DNA from: CAZHJG01 sp964533425 | GTDB taxonomy: Bacteria; Patescibacteriota; Saccharimonadia; Saccharimonadales; UBA4665 | Direction: 5' to 3' | Assembly: GCA_964533425.1 (NCBI GenBank) | Contig: CAZHJG010000010.1 | Coordinates: 1-33,282, forward strand | DNA length: 33,282 nucleotides | Shown here: positions 23,845 through 32,052 of the stretch, piece after piece | How positions within the stretch are numbered: the first letter of the stretch is position 1 | Layout: each line of letters begins with the position of its first letter | Notes under the pieces: model-generated | Databases searched by the model: none | Seen by the model: the letters and a program-made list of their open reading frames with translations, nothing else | Told to the model about the DNA's origin: nothing | Program-made: the position numbers and the translations under genes

Positions 23845-24212
23845 TGTCATCCCGAGCCCCGCGAGGGACCTCGTCCACCCTACCCCCGACCTCCACTCTC
23901 TTGTCATCCTGAACTAGTTTCAGGATCCATGCGAGCAATCAGAAGAGCCTTTCTCAGGAGGACAAACGCCTTGTCTTCATTTCTTCCACCATCTCTTCTT
24001 TCTCCCTTACTTTGGCCCGCCAAAGTAACAAAGCTCGCCAGACGAACGGAAAAAACAGACTAAGCCCTGCTCCTTTCTTAAGCCGGGCTCGTGCGGAACT
24101 CGCCCTAAAGGGCTCAAACAGTCCTCCTCGCTCGGTTAAGCCAGGATCAGTCCTTAATCTGTTTTTCCTCAGTCTGGCCCCAATGGCATCCCGACTAAGC
24201 GTCGGGATTCTT
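23845..24212. repeat. Composite of dispersed palindromic repeats, no gene
   Basis: The 465 bases between the binding-protein gene and tRNA-Leu hold no credible gene. From left to right: a TGTCATCCCGAGC unit (23845-23873); a REP-like TGTCATCCTGAAC...TTTCAGGATC unit (23902-23930) whose arms 23906-23913 and 23919-23926 pair perfectly; a pyrimidine-rich stretch; a 9-bp palindrome TTACTTTGG/CCAAAGTAA with 4-nt loop (24007-24028); a large imperfect fold between 24048-24083 and 24134-24168 enclosing GCCC-TAAA-GGGC (24102-24113); and a final perfect hairpin. The first two types occur widely in unrelated bacterial genomes, by my recollection. Confidence 0.7.
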
Positions 24213-24213
24213 T
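24188..24213 (+). terminator. Intrinsic-terminator-like hairpin
   Basis: ATCCCGAC (24188-24195), loop TAAGC, GTCGGGAT (24201-24208): a perfect 8-bp stem followed by TCTTT. It could end transcription coming from the secG/binding-protein run, and it also looks like a unit of the dispersed repeat just upstream. Confidence 0.5.
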
Positions 24214-24248
24214 ACGAAGATTCGAGAACGAAGATCTAAGATCTACAG

Positions 24249-24277
24249 TTGAATTTAGTGCTAAAAACAGATACGAT
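24249..24277 (+). promoter_or_regulatory. Promoter of tRNA-Leu(CAG)
   Basis: TTGAAT (24249-24254), 17-nt spacer, TACGAT (24272-24277), starting transcription a few bases before the tRNA. The spacer end CTAAAAACAGA and the following ATAGT.TGGT are shared with the promoter at 33213-33241. Confidence 0.7.
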
Positions 24278-24290
24278 AGTGTGGTTAAAC

Positions 24291-24378
24291 GCGCGAGTGG
24301 CGGAATTGGTAGACGCGCTAGCTTCAGGAGCTAGTGAGCATTACGCTCGTGGAGGTTCAAGTCCTCTCTCGCGCACCA
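24291..24378 (+). tRNA. tRNA-Leu (anticodon CAG)
   Basis: Complete class II tRNA with encoded CCA. The acceptor GCGCGAG (24291-24297) pairs with CTCGCGC (24368-24374). The D-arm has GGCGGAATTGGTAGACGC. The anticodon stem CTAGC/GCTAG holds loop TTCAGGA with anticodon CAG at 24325-24327. The long variable arm GAGC-ATTAC-GCTC is typical of Leu, and the T-loop contains GGTTCAAGTCC. Discriminator A73 precedes CCA at 24376-24378. It reads CUG codons. Confidence 0.96.
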
Positions 24379-24390
24379 GAACCGGAGACC

Positions 24391-24414
24391 CCCAGGCCAT
24401 ATGCCTGGGTTTTT
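24391..24414 (+). terminator. Rho-independent terminator of tRNA-Leu
   Basis: CCCAGGC (24391-24397), loop CATAT, GCCTGGG (24403-24409), then five T residues: a perfect 7-bp G+C-rich stem 12 nt after the CCA end. Confidence 0.93.
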
Positions 24415-24556
24415 AGGTTGAGGGAGCACGCTGTCATTGCCTTCCACGAAATGCGCCCAACTTACTACTGTATAAGAGACGCGGAAAAGTTGATCTGTGT
24501 GCCGGTTAAGGTTATCCTATAGGCAGTCACGATATTAACCGAGACAGAGTGTGAGT

Positions 24557-26512
24557 ATGCGGCGCCGGGCGAAGCAAAAAAATAATCACGAAAAACCGAT
24601 AAAACTGAAGACCAGAAAAAAGCTTGGTTTTGCCAGTCTGATACCGGCGGTTTTATTCATGGCGATTTTCGCTGGCTTCGGTGTGCACTATCTTCATCGC
24701 TCGCATGCCCTTTCCTGTACGGTCACCATCGGTCCGGGGGCCAATATTCAGTCGTCATTCAATGCTTTGGGCTCCGGGCAAACGCTGTGTCTTAACAGCG
24801 GCACATACAACGCTAGTGCGCCGCCAGAGTATAACTTTTCGGCGGGCGGTGTCACGTTGTCCGCTGCCCCCGGGGCAACCCCGATAGTCCATGGCTGGCC
24901 ATACGTAAGCGGCTCTAATACCACATTCACAGGAATAACCTGGATTCTCGATGATATCACGGCAAATATTCCTGACCACTGTGGTCCGCTCAGTTCTTAC
25001 CCAAATGCAGGCTTTCCGAATTACACGAATGGTACGTTCCAGATCCAGGCGAATAACGTTACCTTAAGTCACAACGACATATCAGAAAAGGGGCTTAATC
25101 AAAGTAATCGTGGTGTGGGTGTGTCGGTTGGCTTTGGTGGTACGGTATCGGGAGTAAAAATCTTCGATAACCGCGTGCACAACGTCGGCGACTGCGGCGA
25201 GGAAGACCACGCCATTTATCTGGCCTATGCCAGTGCGCCGCAGGTTTATGACAACTGGCTGTACGATGTGCCGGCGGGCACGGCAATCGAAATCGAGTAT
25301 GGCGTCAATAATGCGCACATTTATTCCAACGTTATCGACCACGTATCGGCCGGTTTCACTATTTCGGGCTCCTCAACGAGCAACCAATACGACCACAACG
25401 TCATTACCAATGTTATGGGCAATCATGGCATTCCATCCAGCAGTCAGGGAACCGGTTGCTCGACTGGTTGCGGCATCTGGTCTTTTGGATTGAGCGGCAC
25501 CAATACATGGTCGACGAACGATTACTATCCAAATTCTGGTAGCGGTATGATCAGTGGTGGTTCACAAACGGGTATCACCAATGCCGGCGGCAATCTCAGT
25601 TGCGATCCTGGCTACACTACGCCGCTGAGCGGCAATCCACCCCAGACCGGCCAGGACAGTGGCAATACGCCTGATTACCGAGTTGGCGCCGGTTCGTGCG
25701 TCGCTGCTTGGGGCCTGTGGGATGGCGACCTCGGCGCTGGCGGCGGCGGTGGGGGCGGGGGCGGTGGTGGCGGAACTACGAGCGCACCGGCGACGCCAAC
25801 CGGCCAGGCGGCCACAGCTGGGAATGGGTCGGTAAGCTTGCACTGGAACGCCAATGCGGCCGGCGACAATGTCACCGGCTACAACGTTTACCGTACCGAC
25901 CAAACCTTCAGTGGACCGTGGGCCACAGTAACATCGACTAGTTTTACCAATTCCGACCAGATTACTAATGGTACTCAATATTGCTACCAGATTACGGCGG
26001 TTAACGCGGCTGGTGAAAGCGCCAAAACCGCCCAGGTCTGCGCTACGCCCCAGGCCGCGGCCTCCGTGCCCTCAGCGCCCACAGGTCTGACGGCAACTGC
26101 TGGTAATGCCAGTGTTGCCCTCCATTGGAACGCCAATGCCGCCGGCGACAATGTCACCAGTTATAATATCTATCGCTCAGACCAAACCTTCAGTGGGCCG
26201 TGGGCGAGCGTGGGCACCAATGCTTTTACCAACTCTGACCAGGTAACAAACGGCACCCAGTACTGCTACCAGGTCTCCGCCGTCAATGCTCAAGGTGAAA
26301 GCGCCACAACAGCCCAAGCCTGTGCCACGCCATCTGGAGTCACTGGACTGGTTGGTGACCTCAATAATGACGGTCACGTCAATGGCTTTGATCTGTCAAT
26401 CTTCCTCACTCACTGGCAACAAACGGGCACCGGCCAGCCCGAAGACTTTAACAGTGACGGTGTCGTTAACTCCTTCGATCTTTCCACCTTACTTGCCAAT
26501 TACGGGAAATAG
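24557..26512 (+). CDS. Secreted beta-helix protein with two Fn3 domains and a C-terminal dockerin-like domain
   Basis: The 651-residue product has a basic N-terminus, a hydrophobic signal or anchor (about 22-40) ending HRSHALS, and a right-handed parallel beta-helix region (to about 385) with PbH1-type coils such as VYDNWLYDVPAGTAIEIEYG and AHIYSNVIDHV. Then come a run of 12 glycines and two Fn3 domains (about 410-500 and 505-600), each with Tyr-Cys-Tyr-Gln and a later Cys that could form a disulfide. Last are two EF-like repeats, DLNNDGHVNGFDLSIFL and DFNSDGVVNSFDLSTLL, as in type I dockerins. Beta-helix proteins often bind or cleave polysaccharide; no catalytic residues are identified. ATG at 24557 is taken over GTG at 24551. 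It is a full-length paralogue of the next gene. Confidence 0.9.
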   Translation: MRRRAKQKNNHEKPIKLKTRKKLGFASLIPAVLFMAIFAGFGVHYLHRSHALSCTVTIGPGANIQSSFNALGSGQTLCLNSGTYNASAPPEYNFSAGGVTLSAAPGATPIVHGWPYVSGSNTTFTGITWILDDITANIPDHCGPLSSYPNAGFPNYTNGTFQIQANNVTLSHNDISEKGLNQSNRGVGVSVGFGGTVSGVKIFDNRVHNVGDCGEEDHAIYLAYASAPQVYDNWLYDVPAGTAIEIEYGVNNAHIYSNVIDHVSAGFTISGSSTSNQYDHNVITNVMGNHGIPSSSQGTGCSTGCGIWSFGLSGTNTWSTNDYYPNSGSGMISGGSQTGITNAGGNLSCDPGYTTPLSGNPPQTGQDSGNTPDYRVGAGSCVAAWGLWDGDLGAGGGGGGGGGGGGTTSAPATPTGQAATAGNGSVSLHWNANAAGDNVTGYNVYRTDQTFSGPWATVTSTSFTNSDQITNGTQYCYQITAVNAAGESAKTAQVCATPQAAASVPSAPTGLTATAGNASVALHWNANAAGDNVTSYNIYRSDQTFSGPWASVGTNAFTNSDQVTNGTQYCYQVSAVNAQGESATTAQACATPSGVTGLVGDLNNDGHVNGFDLSIFLTHWQQTGTGQPEDFNSDGVVNSFDLSTLLANYGK

Positions 26513-26513
26513 C

Positions 26514-28556
26514 ATGCGAAAGGGCAACCGACGTCACCACGCGAAAGCACAGCACTCCAAAAAGCTAAGGTTCAGGCCGAGTAGAATCACTGTAGCCATT
26601 CTCGTCATGATTTTTGCCGCCGGTGCCGGAACCTATCTCTTAGTTAAATCACATGCTGCTTCGACCCCCTACATGGCAGTGGGCGCCAGCAACACTCAGT
26701 GTAACCGCTACGCCTCCCCGGGCGGCAGCGACAACAACGCTGGTACTTCCACCAGCGTACCCTACGCCACCGTACAGAAACTTGATGCGGTATTGACGGT
26801 CGGCCAAGTGGGCTGCTTGATGACCGGAGACTACAATACCGGCGCGACCACTACTCGCCGAGAGCTGGACTTCAGCAACGGTGCCGGCGTAACAATTACG
26901 GCTGCGCCCGGGGCAGTGGCCAAAGTTCACGGCACGCCGTGGATGAAAGGCAATGGGTACACGCTCAGCTACCTCAACTTTGATCAGGATGACGCTACTT
27001 GGGGCCCGGGCTCCTTCTGTGGCGGCGTCAATGAGTACACCGGCGGCATGGCCATCGGTGGTTCCAATGATTCCGTGGTACATTCCAATCTGTATGTCGA
27101 CGCGGCCATACCTTTTCAAAACCGCGGTTTCGGCTTCGGGATCGGTGGCATCACTGGCACTTCGCCTTCCGGTGTCGTCATTGCCTATGACCGCATTCAC
27201 GATGTTGGTTCCTGCTCGGTTGAAATGCACGGGATTTACGATGACACGGGCGTAAACCCACAAATTCACGACAACTGGTTCTATAATATTCCGGCCGGTG
27301 CCGGCATCCAATTCTGGGACCACGCTCACGGCGCACAGGCCTACAACAATGTTTTTGACGAAGTTTCCAGCTGTACCGATGTAGGTTCGAATACCACAGA
27401 CACTTTCAGCATCAATATCTATCACAACATCTGCGCGAATAACTACGGGTTGCAAGAACCGCAGCTGACATACTGCGCGACAGCTGATAACACACAAGTC
27501 TACGCGACCGGCAGGTGCACCGGGCCTGATCCGGGTCAGCCGGTATTTGATTGCTGGGGTACTGTCGGCTGCAATGGGGCGACCGGATCCGGTAACAGCT
27601 TTCATGACAATATTCTATGGTGTGCCAGCAGCACGCATTGTACAACTTCCTTATCAAATTCTTCGGGGGTAAGTTTTTCGAATAATACAGTGGCCAATCC
27701 GCAATTTGCCGATCCAAATTATGCGACGTCACATGATTACCGTTTGGCGGCTGGCTCAGCGGCGGCTGCCTGGGGTCTCTGGGATGGTGACCTGGGGGCG
27801 GGTTCCGGTGGTGGAGGTGGCGGAACCACTAATGTTCCGTCGGCTCCTGGGAGCGTAACGGCCGTAGCGGGCAATGGCCAGGTTACGGTCAACTGGGCAG
27901 CTAACGCGGCAGCTGACAGTGTTACCAGCTACAACGTCTACCGCACCGACCAGACCTTCAGCGGCCCGTGGGCATCAGTCACGACCACTGCCTTTACCAA
28001 CACCGACCAAATTACCAATGGCACCCAGTACTGCTATCAGGTAACGGCCGTTAATGCGGCTGGTGAAAGCGCCAAGTCCGCCCAGGCTTGCGCCACACCG
28101 CAAGTGGCAGCCACTGTGCCAGCGGTGCCAACCGGCCTTATCGCAACTGCCGGTAACGCGCAAATTTCACTGCAATGGAATGCCAACGCTGCTGGCGATA
28201 ATGTGCAGCACTACAACGTCTACCGGACTGACACCACTGGCGCATGGGCCAGCCCCACTAGCGCCGCTTTCACCAACGCCTCCAATGTGACTAACGGCAC
28301 CCAGTACTGTTACCAGGTCTCCGCCATAAACGCTCAAGGCGAAAGCGCCAAAACTGCCCAAGCCTGCGCCACACCTCAAGCTCCAACGGGGCTGACCGGT
28401 GACCTGAATAACGACGGCCACGTTAACGGGTTTGATCTGTCCATCTTCCTCACTCACTGGCAACAAACCGGCAGCAGTCAACCGGAAGACTTCAACCACG
28501 ATAATGTTGTCAACTCCTTTGACCTCTCCAGCCTGCTTGGTAACTACGGGAAGTAA
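26514..28556 (+). CDS. Secreted beta-helix/Fn3/dockerin-like protein, paralogue of the upstream gene
   Basis: The start is the ATG one base after the previous stop, with GGGAAA 6 nt upstream inside the earlier gene. An in-frame ATG at 26286 would read through the preceding dockerin in another frame and hide the signal peptide, so it is not used. The 680-residue product has a basic N-terminus, hydrophobic segment (about 24-42) ending KSHAAS, beta-helix region (IHDNWFYNIPAGAGIQFW, AQAYNNVFDEV), a GLWDGDLGAG closing motif identical to its neighbour's, a Gly-rich linker, two Fn3 domains (about 440-530 and 535-625) and a dockerin-like pair (from about 628). The two genes form one translation-coupled unit and arose by tandem duplication. 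Confidence 0.9.
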   Translation: MRKGNRRHHAKAQHSKKLRFRPSRITVAILVMIFAAGAGTYLLVKSHAASTPYMAVGASNTQCNRYASPGGSDNNAGTSTSVPYATVQKLDAVLTVGQVGCLMTGDYNTGATTTRRELDFSNGAGVTITAAPGAVAKVHGTPWMKGNGYTLSYLNFDQDDATWGPGSFCGGVNEYTGGMAIGGSNDSVVHSNLYVDAAIPFQNRGFGFGIGGITGTSPSGVVIAYDRIHDVGSCSVEMHGIYDDTGVNPQIHDNWFYNIPAGAGIQFWDHAHGAQAYNNVFDEVSSCTDVGSNTTDTFSINIYHNICANNYGLQEPQLTYCATADNTQVYATGRCTGPDPGQPVFDCWGTVGCNGATGSGNSFHDNILWCASSTHCTTSLSNSSGVSFSNNTVANPQFADPNYATSHDYRLAAGSAAAAWGLWDGDLGAGSGGGGGGTTNVPSAPGSVTAVAGNGQVTVNWAANAAADSVTSYNVYRTDQTFSGPWASVTTTAFTNTDQITNGTQYCYQVTAVNAAGESAKSAQACATPQVAATVPAVPTGLIATAGNAQISLQWNANAAGDNVQHYNVYRTDTTGAWASPTSAAFTNASNVTNGTQYCYQVSAINAQGESAKTAQACATPQAPTGLTGDLNNDGHVNGFDLSIFLTHWQQTGSSQPEDFNHDNVVNSFDLSSLLGNYGK

Positions 28557-28597
28557 CTTGTCAGGCACGAAAACAGGGCGACGCTTTTGACTTTTTG

Positions 28598-28624
28598 CTG
28601 TTGCAGGCAAACCGCAAGCAACAG
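28598..28624 (+). other. Short hairpin after the paralogue pair
   Basis: CTGTTGC (28598-28604) pairs with GCAACAG (28618-28624) around a 13-nt loop. No U tract follows, so terminator function is uncertain. Confidence 0.3.
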
Positions 28625-28656
28625 ACCATAATACTATTGCTTATAAACAGTAATTA

Positions 28657-28688
28657 TGCTATAATAACTACTTTCTAAGGTATATAAT
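28657..28688 (+). promoter_or_regulatory. Two -10 boxes before the 28696 gene
   Basis: An extended element TGC-TATAAT (28657-28665) and a second perfect TATAAT (28683-28688) ending 7 nt before the ATG. The first would give a leader of about 24 nt, the second a leaderless message. Confidence 0.5.
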
Positions 28689-28695
28689 TAGTAGT

Positions 28696-30264
28696 ATGCA
28701 CGAACAAGTCGAGCCAGAGCAGCAGTTTGAACAGCCACTTCCTGGTCTGAATTTTTTCAGAGGTAGGATGGTAACGGTCGTTGGTGCGGCTGTGGCCGCG
28801 ATTAGCGTTCTGGCGGAGTTTGCGCCGGATGCCGCCTCGGCAGCGGCGGAGTCAGCAACACCGTCTGCGCACGTTGCTAAGGCTGCCGTCAAAAAAGTGG
28901 CACTTCCCCCAGAGCCTAACGGCAAAATCACCCTGACTATCGCCGAAAAGGAGCTGCGCCGTGATCACCTGCGCGTCGGCGGAGTGGTTGGCCCCAACAC
29001 CAAGGCGGCTATGGCCACCCAATGGGAGCATAAAGTCGTCCATCACATCAGGTCACACGGTCACAACACGACAAAAATAACCTACACTCCGTATAAGCCA
29101 AAAAGCAAAGTAGACCAACAGACCAGCGTGTGGATTGCCACTAAAAAACCGACTGTCACACCAATACAACCACCACCTACACAAAAAACGCCACCGCCAA
29201 ACACACAGCCGACATTGCCGCCACCAAATACTCAACCGTCACCGCCACCTCCAAACACGACGCCCGCGCCTATCGATGTCCAAAAGGCTACAGAAGCCGA
29301 ATTGGAAAAGGACGTAAGGTATTTTCCCTTTTGGTCGGATTGCTCTGGGCTAGCCGTTGACAATGCTCAAGGTGTCGAGATTGGTGACATTTCCGCCCGG
29401 CATTGTGAGCCTCCGAATGCCCAGCAGGTTACAGGCAGTGACGGCAATAAGTATCTTGAGCTTGGCCAGTCCCCCGACGTTATGAAAGGCGATGATGTTA
29501 AGAGTATGACTAAAACCGGGACAGTTTCTTTAATCGCCTTGCCAGCTACTGGTGTGCTGGCCGACTTCGCGGTGATGGCCGAAAAAGGCCACACCATTGA
29601 CGAAGTAGAGAATGTGGTAAAGGCTAATAGCCTGACCATCGATCAGGCCGCCAATTTGCCTTCGAATACACCTGAGGCAATCAGTGGATATCCGTTAGAC
29701 CAGCCTGACAATACCTCTGGCGTGACCAAACGAGTGGTGCAATGGTTCTCCATGATCGGTATCGGCGGCGTATTTGGCGCCAATGGTTTTATGCGCACCG
29801 CCATGGGCGCCAATACGGCGGGTAATACTCGCACAGTATGGTCTTACGGCGAAAGCGGCGCCGTAGCAGTGGAGCCTATTGTCACAACTACCTCTACCGG
29901 CAGTCAGTCCATCTCATGGAAGTACGTTGGCTTGCTGGCTGGCTTTGATGATTTCCGGGACGCGCCCTATAACACCGTGACCAAAATAGATTCCAGCTAT
30001 ATCGGGCCGAACGTAAAAACGGAGCGGAATGGAGAGCTCGCGCAGTACAATGAGCCCGGCTGGGCAATACCCACGGCTGACACTGTAGTCTGTTACCTTG
30101 CATCCGCGGACTATACCTTGCCAGGTGTTACCGTGCAGGACGTGATCCCGGTCGCCAGCCCGAGCCAAGTGCCGGGTCCAGCGACAAAATCCGTCAGTAA
30201 ATCAGCGGCGCCAGGCGAAGCCGGCGTCAGTAAAGATCCGGGTGCCACCCTTACCCCTCAATGA
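28696..30264 (+). CDS. Putative exported chymotrypsin-like (PA clan) serine protease
   Basis: The 522-residue product has a short acidic N-terminus, a hydrophobic signal or anchor (about 25-45), an unrecognised basic domain (about 60-150) and a Pro/Thr/Asn-rich stalk (about 155-195) with repeated PPPNT. A C-terminal globular domain (about 205-490) follows. In it, SGLAVDNAQGVEIGDISARHC places His236 where trypsin-like enzymes have TAAHC, and YGESGAVAV places Ser387 where they have GDSGGP, followed by a YVGLLAGF strand. Asp266 or Asp267 (KGDDVKS) could complete the triad. Layout and motif order fit a stalked surface protease. The family is very divergent, and an inactive homologue is possible. 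The last 40 residues are low complexity. Confidence 0.7.
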   Translation: MHEQVEPEQQFEQPLPGLNFFRGRMVTVVGAAVAAISVLAEFAPDAASAAAESATPSAHVAKAAVKKVALPPEPNGKITLTIAEKELRRDHLRVGGVVGPNTKAAMATQWEHKVVHHIRSHGHNTTKITYTPYKPKSKVDQQTSVWIATKKPTVTPIQPPPTQKTPPPNTQPTLPPPNTQPSPPPPNTTPAPIDVQKATEAELEKDVRYFPFWSDCSGLAVDNAQGVEIGDISARHCEPPNAQQVTGSDGNKYLELGQSPDVMKGDDVKSMTKTGTVSLIALPATGVLADFAVMAEKGHTIDEVENVVKANSLTIDQAANLPSNTPEAISGYPLDQPDNTSGVTKRVVQWFSMIGIGGVFGANGFMRTAMGANTAGNTRTVWSYGESGAVAVEPIVTTTSTGSQSISWKYVGLLAGFDDFRDAPYNTVTKIDSSYIGPNVKTERNGELAQYNEPGWAIPTADTVVCYLASADYTLPGVTVQDVIPVASPSQVPGPATKSVSKSAAPGEAGVSKDPGATLTPQ

Positions 30265-30380
30265 TAGTTGGCCCGTTAGTCTGATTTCAAGCAACCGTTC
30301 CCTCGTCTCTAAGCTTAAGCGGCGCGGGATGTGGTATCATAACTGCTAGATTACTATGCGAATTCTAGACCGGGTAGCTC

Positions 30381-32018
30381 ATGAGTAAAGTTGCGCATTA
30401 TCTGCAGGAACATCTGGTAGGCGAGGTGATGACCAGTACTGACGCCAGGCGTTATTTTGCTAGCGATGCCAGTATATTTCAGGTGGCGCCGGCACTCATT
30501 GTGTACCCGCGCAACGAAAATGATGTTCGCAAGACAGCTCGCTTTACCTGGCAACTTGCCGAGCGCGGCCGGGTTATACCCTTGACGGCTCGGGGCGCGG
30601 GAACAGATCAGACGGGCGCGGCGCTGGGTAGCGGCATTATGCTGGTGTTTCCAGCGCACATGAATCGTATTTTAGAGCTCGACACCAAAGGCAACACCGT
30701 TACGGTGGAGCCAGGCATTGGCTTCGGCAAATTGCAGCAAACGCTCCATACGCATGGTCGGTTTCTACCGCCGGCACCGGCTTCTGCCGAATATTCCACG
30801 GTCGGTGGCGCCATTGCCAACAACGCTTCGGGCGAGCACTCCATCAAGTACGGCGACATGAAGGCCTTTGTCCAGAGCCTGCGCGTGGTGTTGGCGAACG
30901 GTGAAGTTATTGAGACCAAGCGCTTAACCAAGCGCGAACTTAGTAAAAAGTTGGGTTTGGCGACGTTCGAGGGCGAAATTTACCGTGCCGTCGATACACT
31001 GCTGGAGGAGCAGCGCGAAATGCTGGATCGGCTGCGAATGAGCGTTGTTAAGAATGTTGCTGGTTATGATCTCTTAAGTGTGAAGCGTAAGGACGGCTCA
31101 TTTGACCTCACGCCACTGATTGCCGGCAGCCAGGGGACGCTCGGCATTGTTACCGAGGCCGTCTTGGGCACCGAACAGCATAATCCGCAGGCTAGCCTGC
31201 TGATGGCCACGTTTGATAGCCTGGAGCAGCTGCAAAACGCAGTTTTGGAACTTCGTGAACTGTCTGATGCCCCGAGCGCCATAGAGTTAGTTGACGGCAA
31301 CGTTCTGGAGCAAGTGCACAACCTCAATCCCAACCAGCTCAAGGATGTAATTGCGCCGCCGTTTCCGCTAGCAGTATTGCTGGTCGAGTTCGATCAAAAC
31401 AACGATCGCCAGCTCAAAAAGAGTGTCAAACGGACCCAGAAAATTTTTGAAAAGTACGCTGTCAGCCTGCAGACGGCTACTGATCCGGAGCAGCAGCAAC
31501 TTTTCTGGAAGCTTCGCCAGAGCACTGGCTCACTGACAGGTCAAAACGACGGCCTCAAGCGCGCCGCGCCAATGGTCAATGGCACCGCTGTACCGCCTGA
31601 CCGTTTGCGAGAACTGATAGAGGGCGTGTACCGGCTGGCGGAAGTCAGTAATCTGCCGCTAGCAGTATGGGGCCATGCTGGAGACGGCGTGCTATACATG
31701 CAGCCAAAGCTCAATCTGGGGCAGGTTGGTGACCGGCAGCGGGCTTTCCGCTTGATGGACGAATATTATAAGTTAGTGCTGAGCCTGGGTGGCACGCTGA
31801 GCTCGGAAGGTGGTGACGGCCGACTGCGCACACCGTATCTGGAGGCTCAGTACGGCCCCGAGCTCTACGCCTTGCTGCAAAAGGTCAAACAAGTTTTTGA
31901 CCCCTATGGCACGCTGAATCCCGGCGTCAAATTTGGCACCTCTCTGGACGACCTTAAGGCTATCGTCCGCTCTGACTACGGCTTGGAGCACCTCTATGAT
32001 CACCTACCGCGCAGCTAA
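30381..32018 (+). CDS. FAD-binding oxidoreductase, GlcD/D-lactate dehydrogenase-like
   Basis: The family (VAO/PCMH) oxidises 2-hydroxy acids such as D-lactate, glycolate or D-2-hydroxyglutarate. The 545-residue product has the FAD-binding PCMH domain (about 35-230: LIVYPRNENDV, LTARGAGTDQTGAAL, TVTVEPGIGFG, TVGGAIANNASGEHSIKYG, GSQGTLGIVTEAVL) and a C-terminal cap with GHAGDGVLYM and FDPYGTLNPGVKFG. The usual metal motif GHxGDGNxH reads GHAGDGVLY (His432 kept, second His is Tyr439), and the usual SEHG reads SEGG (Glu476 kept, His replaced by Gly477). There is no fused iron-sulfur domain. A ten-codon upstream ORF overlaps its start. The substrate cannot be predicted. Confidence 0.9.
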   Translation: MSKVAHYLQEHLVGEVMTSTDARRYFASDASIFQVAPALIVYPRNENDVRKTARFTWQLAERGRVIPLTARGAGTDQTGAALGSGIMLVFPAHMNRILELDTKGNTVTVEPGIGFGKLQQTLHTHGRFLPPAPASAEYSTVGGAIANNASGEHSIKYGDMKAFVQSLRVVLANGEVIETKRLTKRELSKKLGLATFEGEIYRAVDTLLEEQREMLDRLRMSVVKNVAGYDLLSVKRKDGSFDLTPLIAGSQGTLGIVTEAVLGTEQHNPQASLLMATFDSLEQLQNAVLELRELSDAPSAIELVDGNVLEQVHNLNPNQLKDVIAPPFPLAVLLVEFDQNNDRQLKKSVKRTQKIFEKYAVSLQTATDPEQQQLFWKLRQSTGSLTGQNDGLKRAAPMVNGTAVPPDRLRELIEGVYRLAEVSNLPLAVWGHAGDGVLYMQPKLNLGQVGDRQRAFRLMDEYYKLVLSLGGTLSSEGGDGRLRTPYLEAQYGPELYALLQKVKQVFDPYGTLNPGVKFGTSLDDLKAIVRSDYGLEHLYDHLPRS

Positions 32019-32052
32019 AGCCAGGCTGTGCTACTAGAGTGGCAGATTAAGC

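Noticed and set aside
23776..24239. Two overlapping open frames in the spacer before tRNA-Leu
   Set aside because: They run through palindromic repeats, have no ribosome site and read as translated repeat sequence.
26286..26513. N-terminal extension of the second dockerin gene
   Set aside because: It would overlap the previous gene by 227 nt in another frame and place the signal peptide about 77 residues inside the protein.
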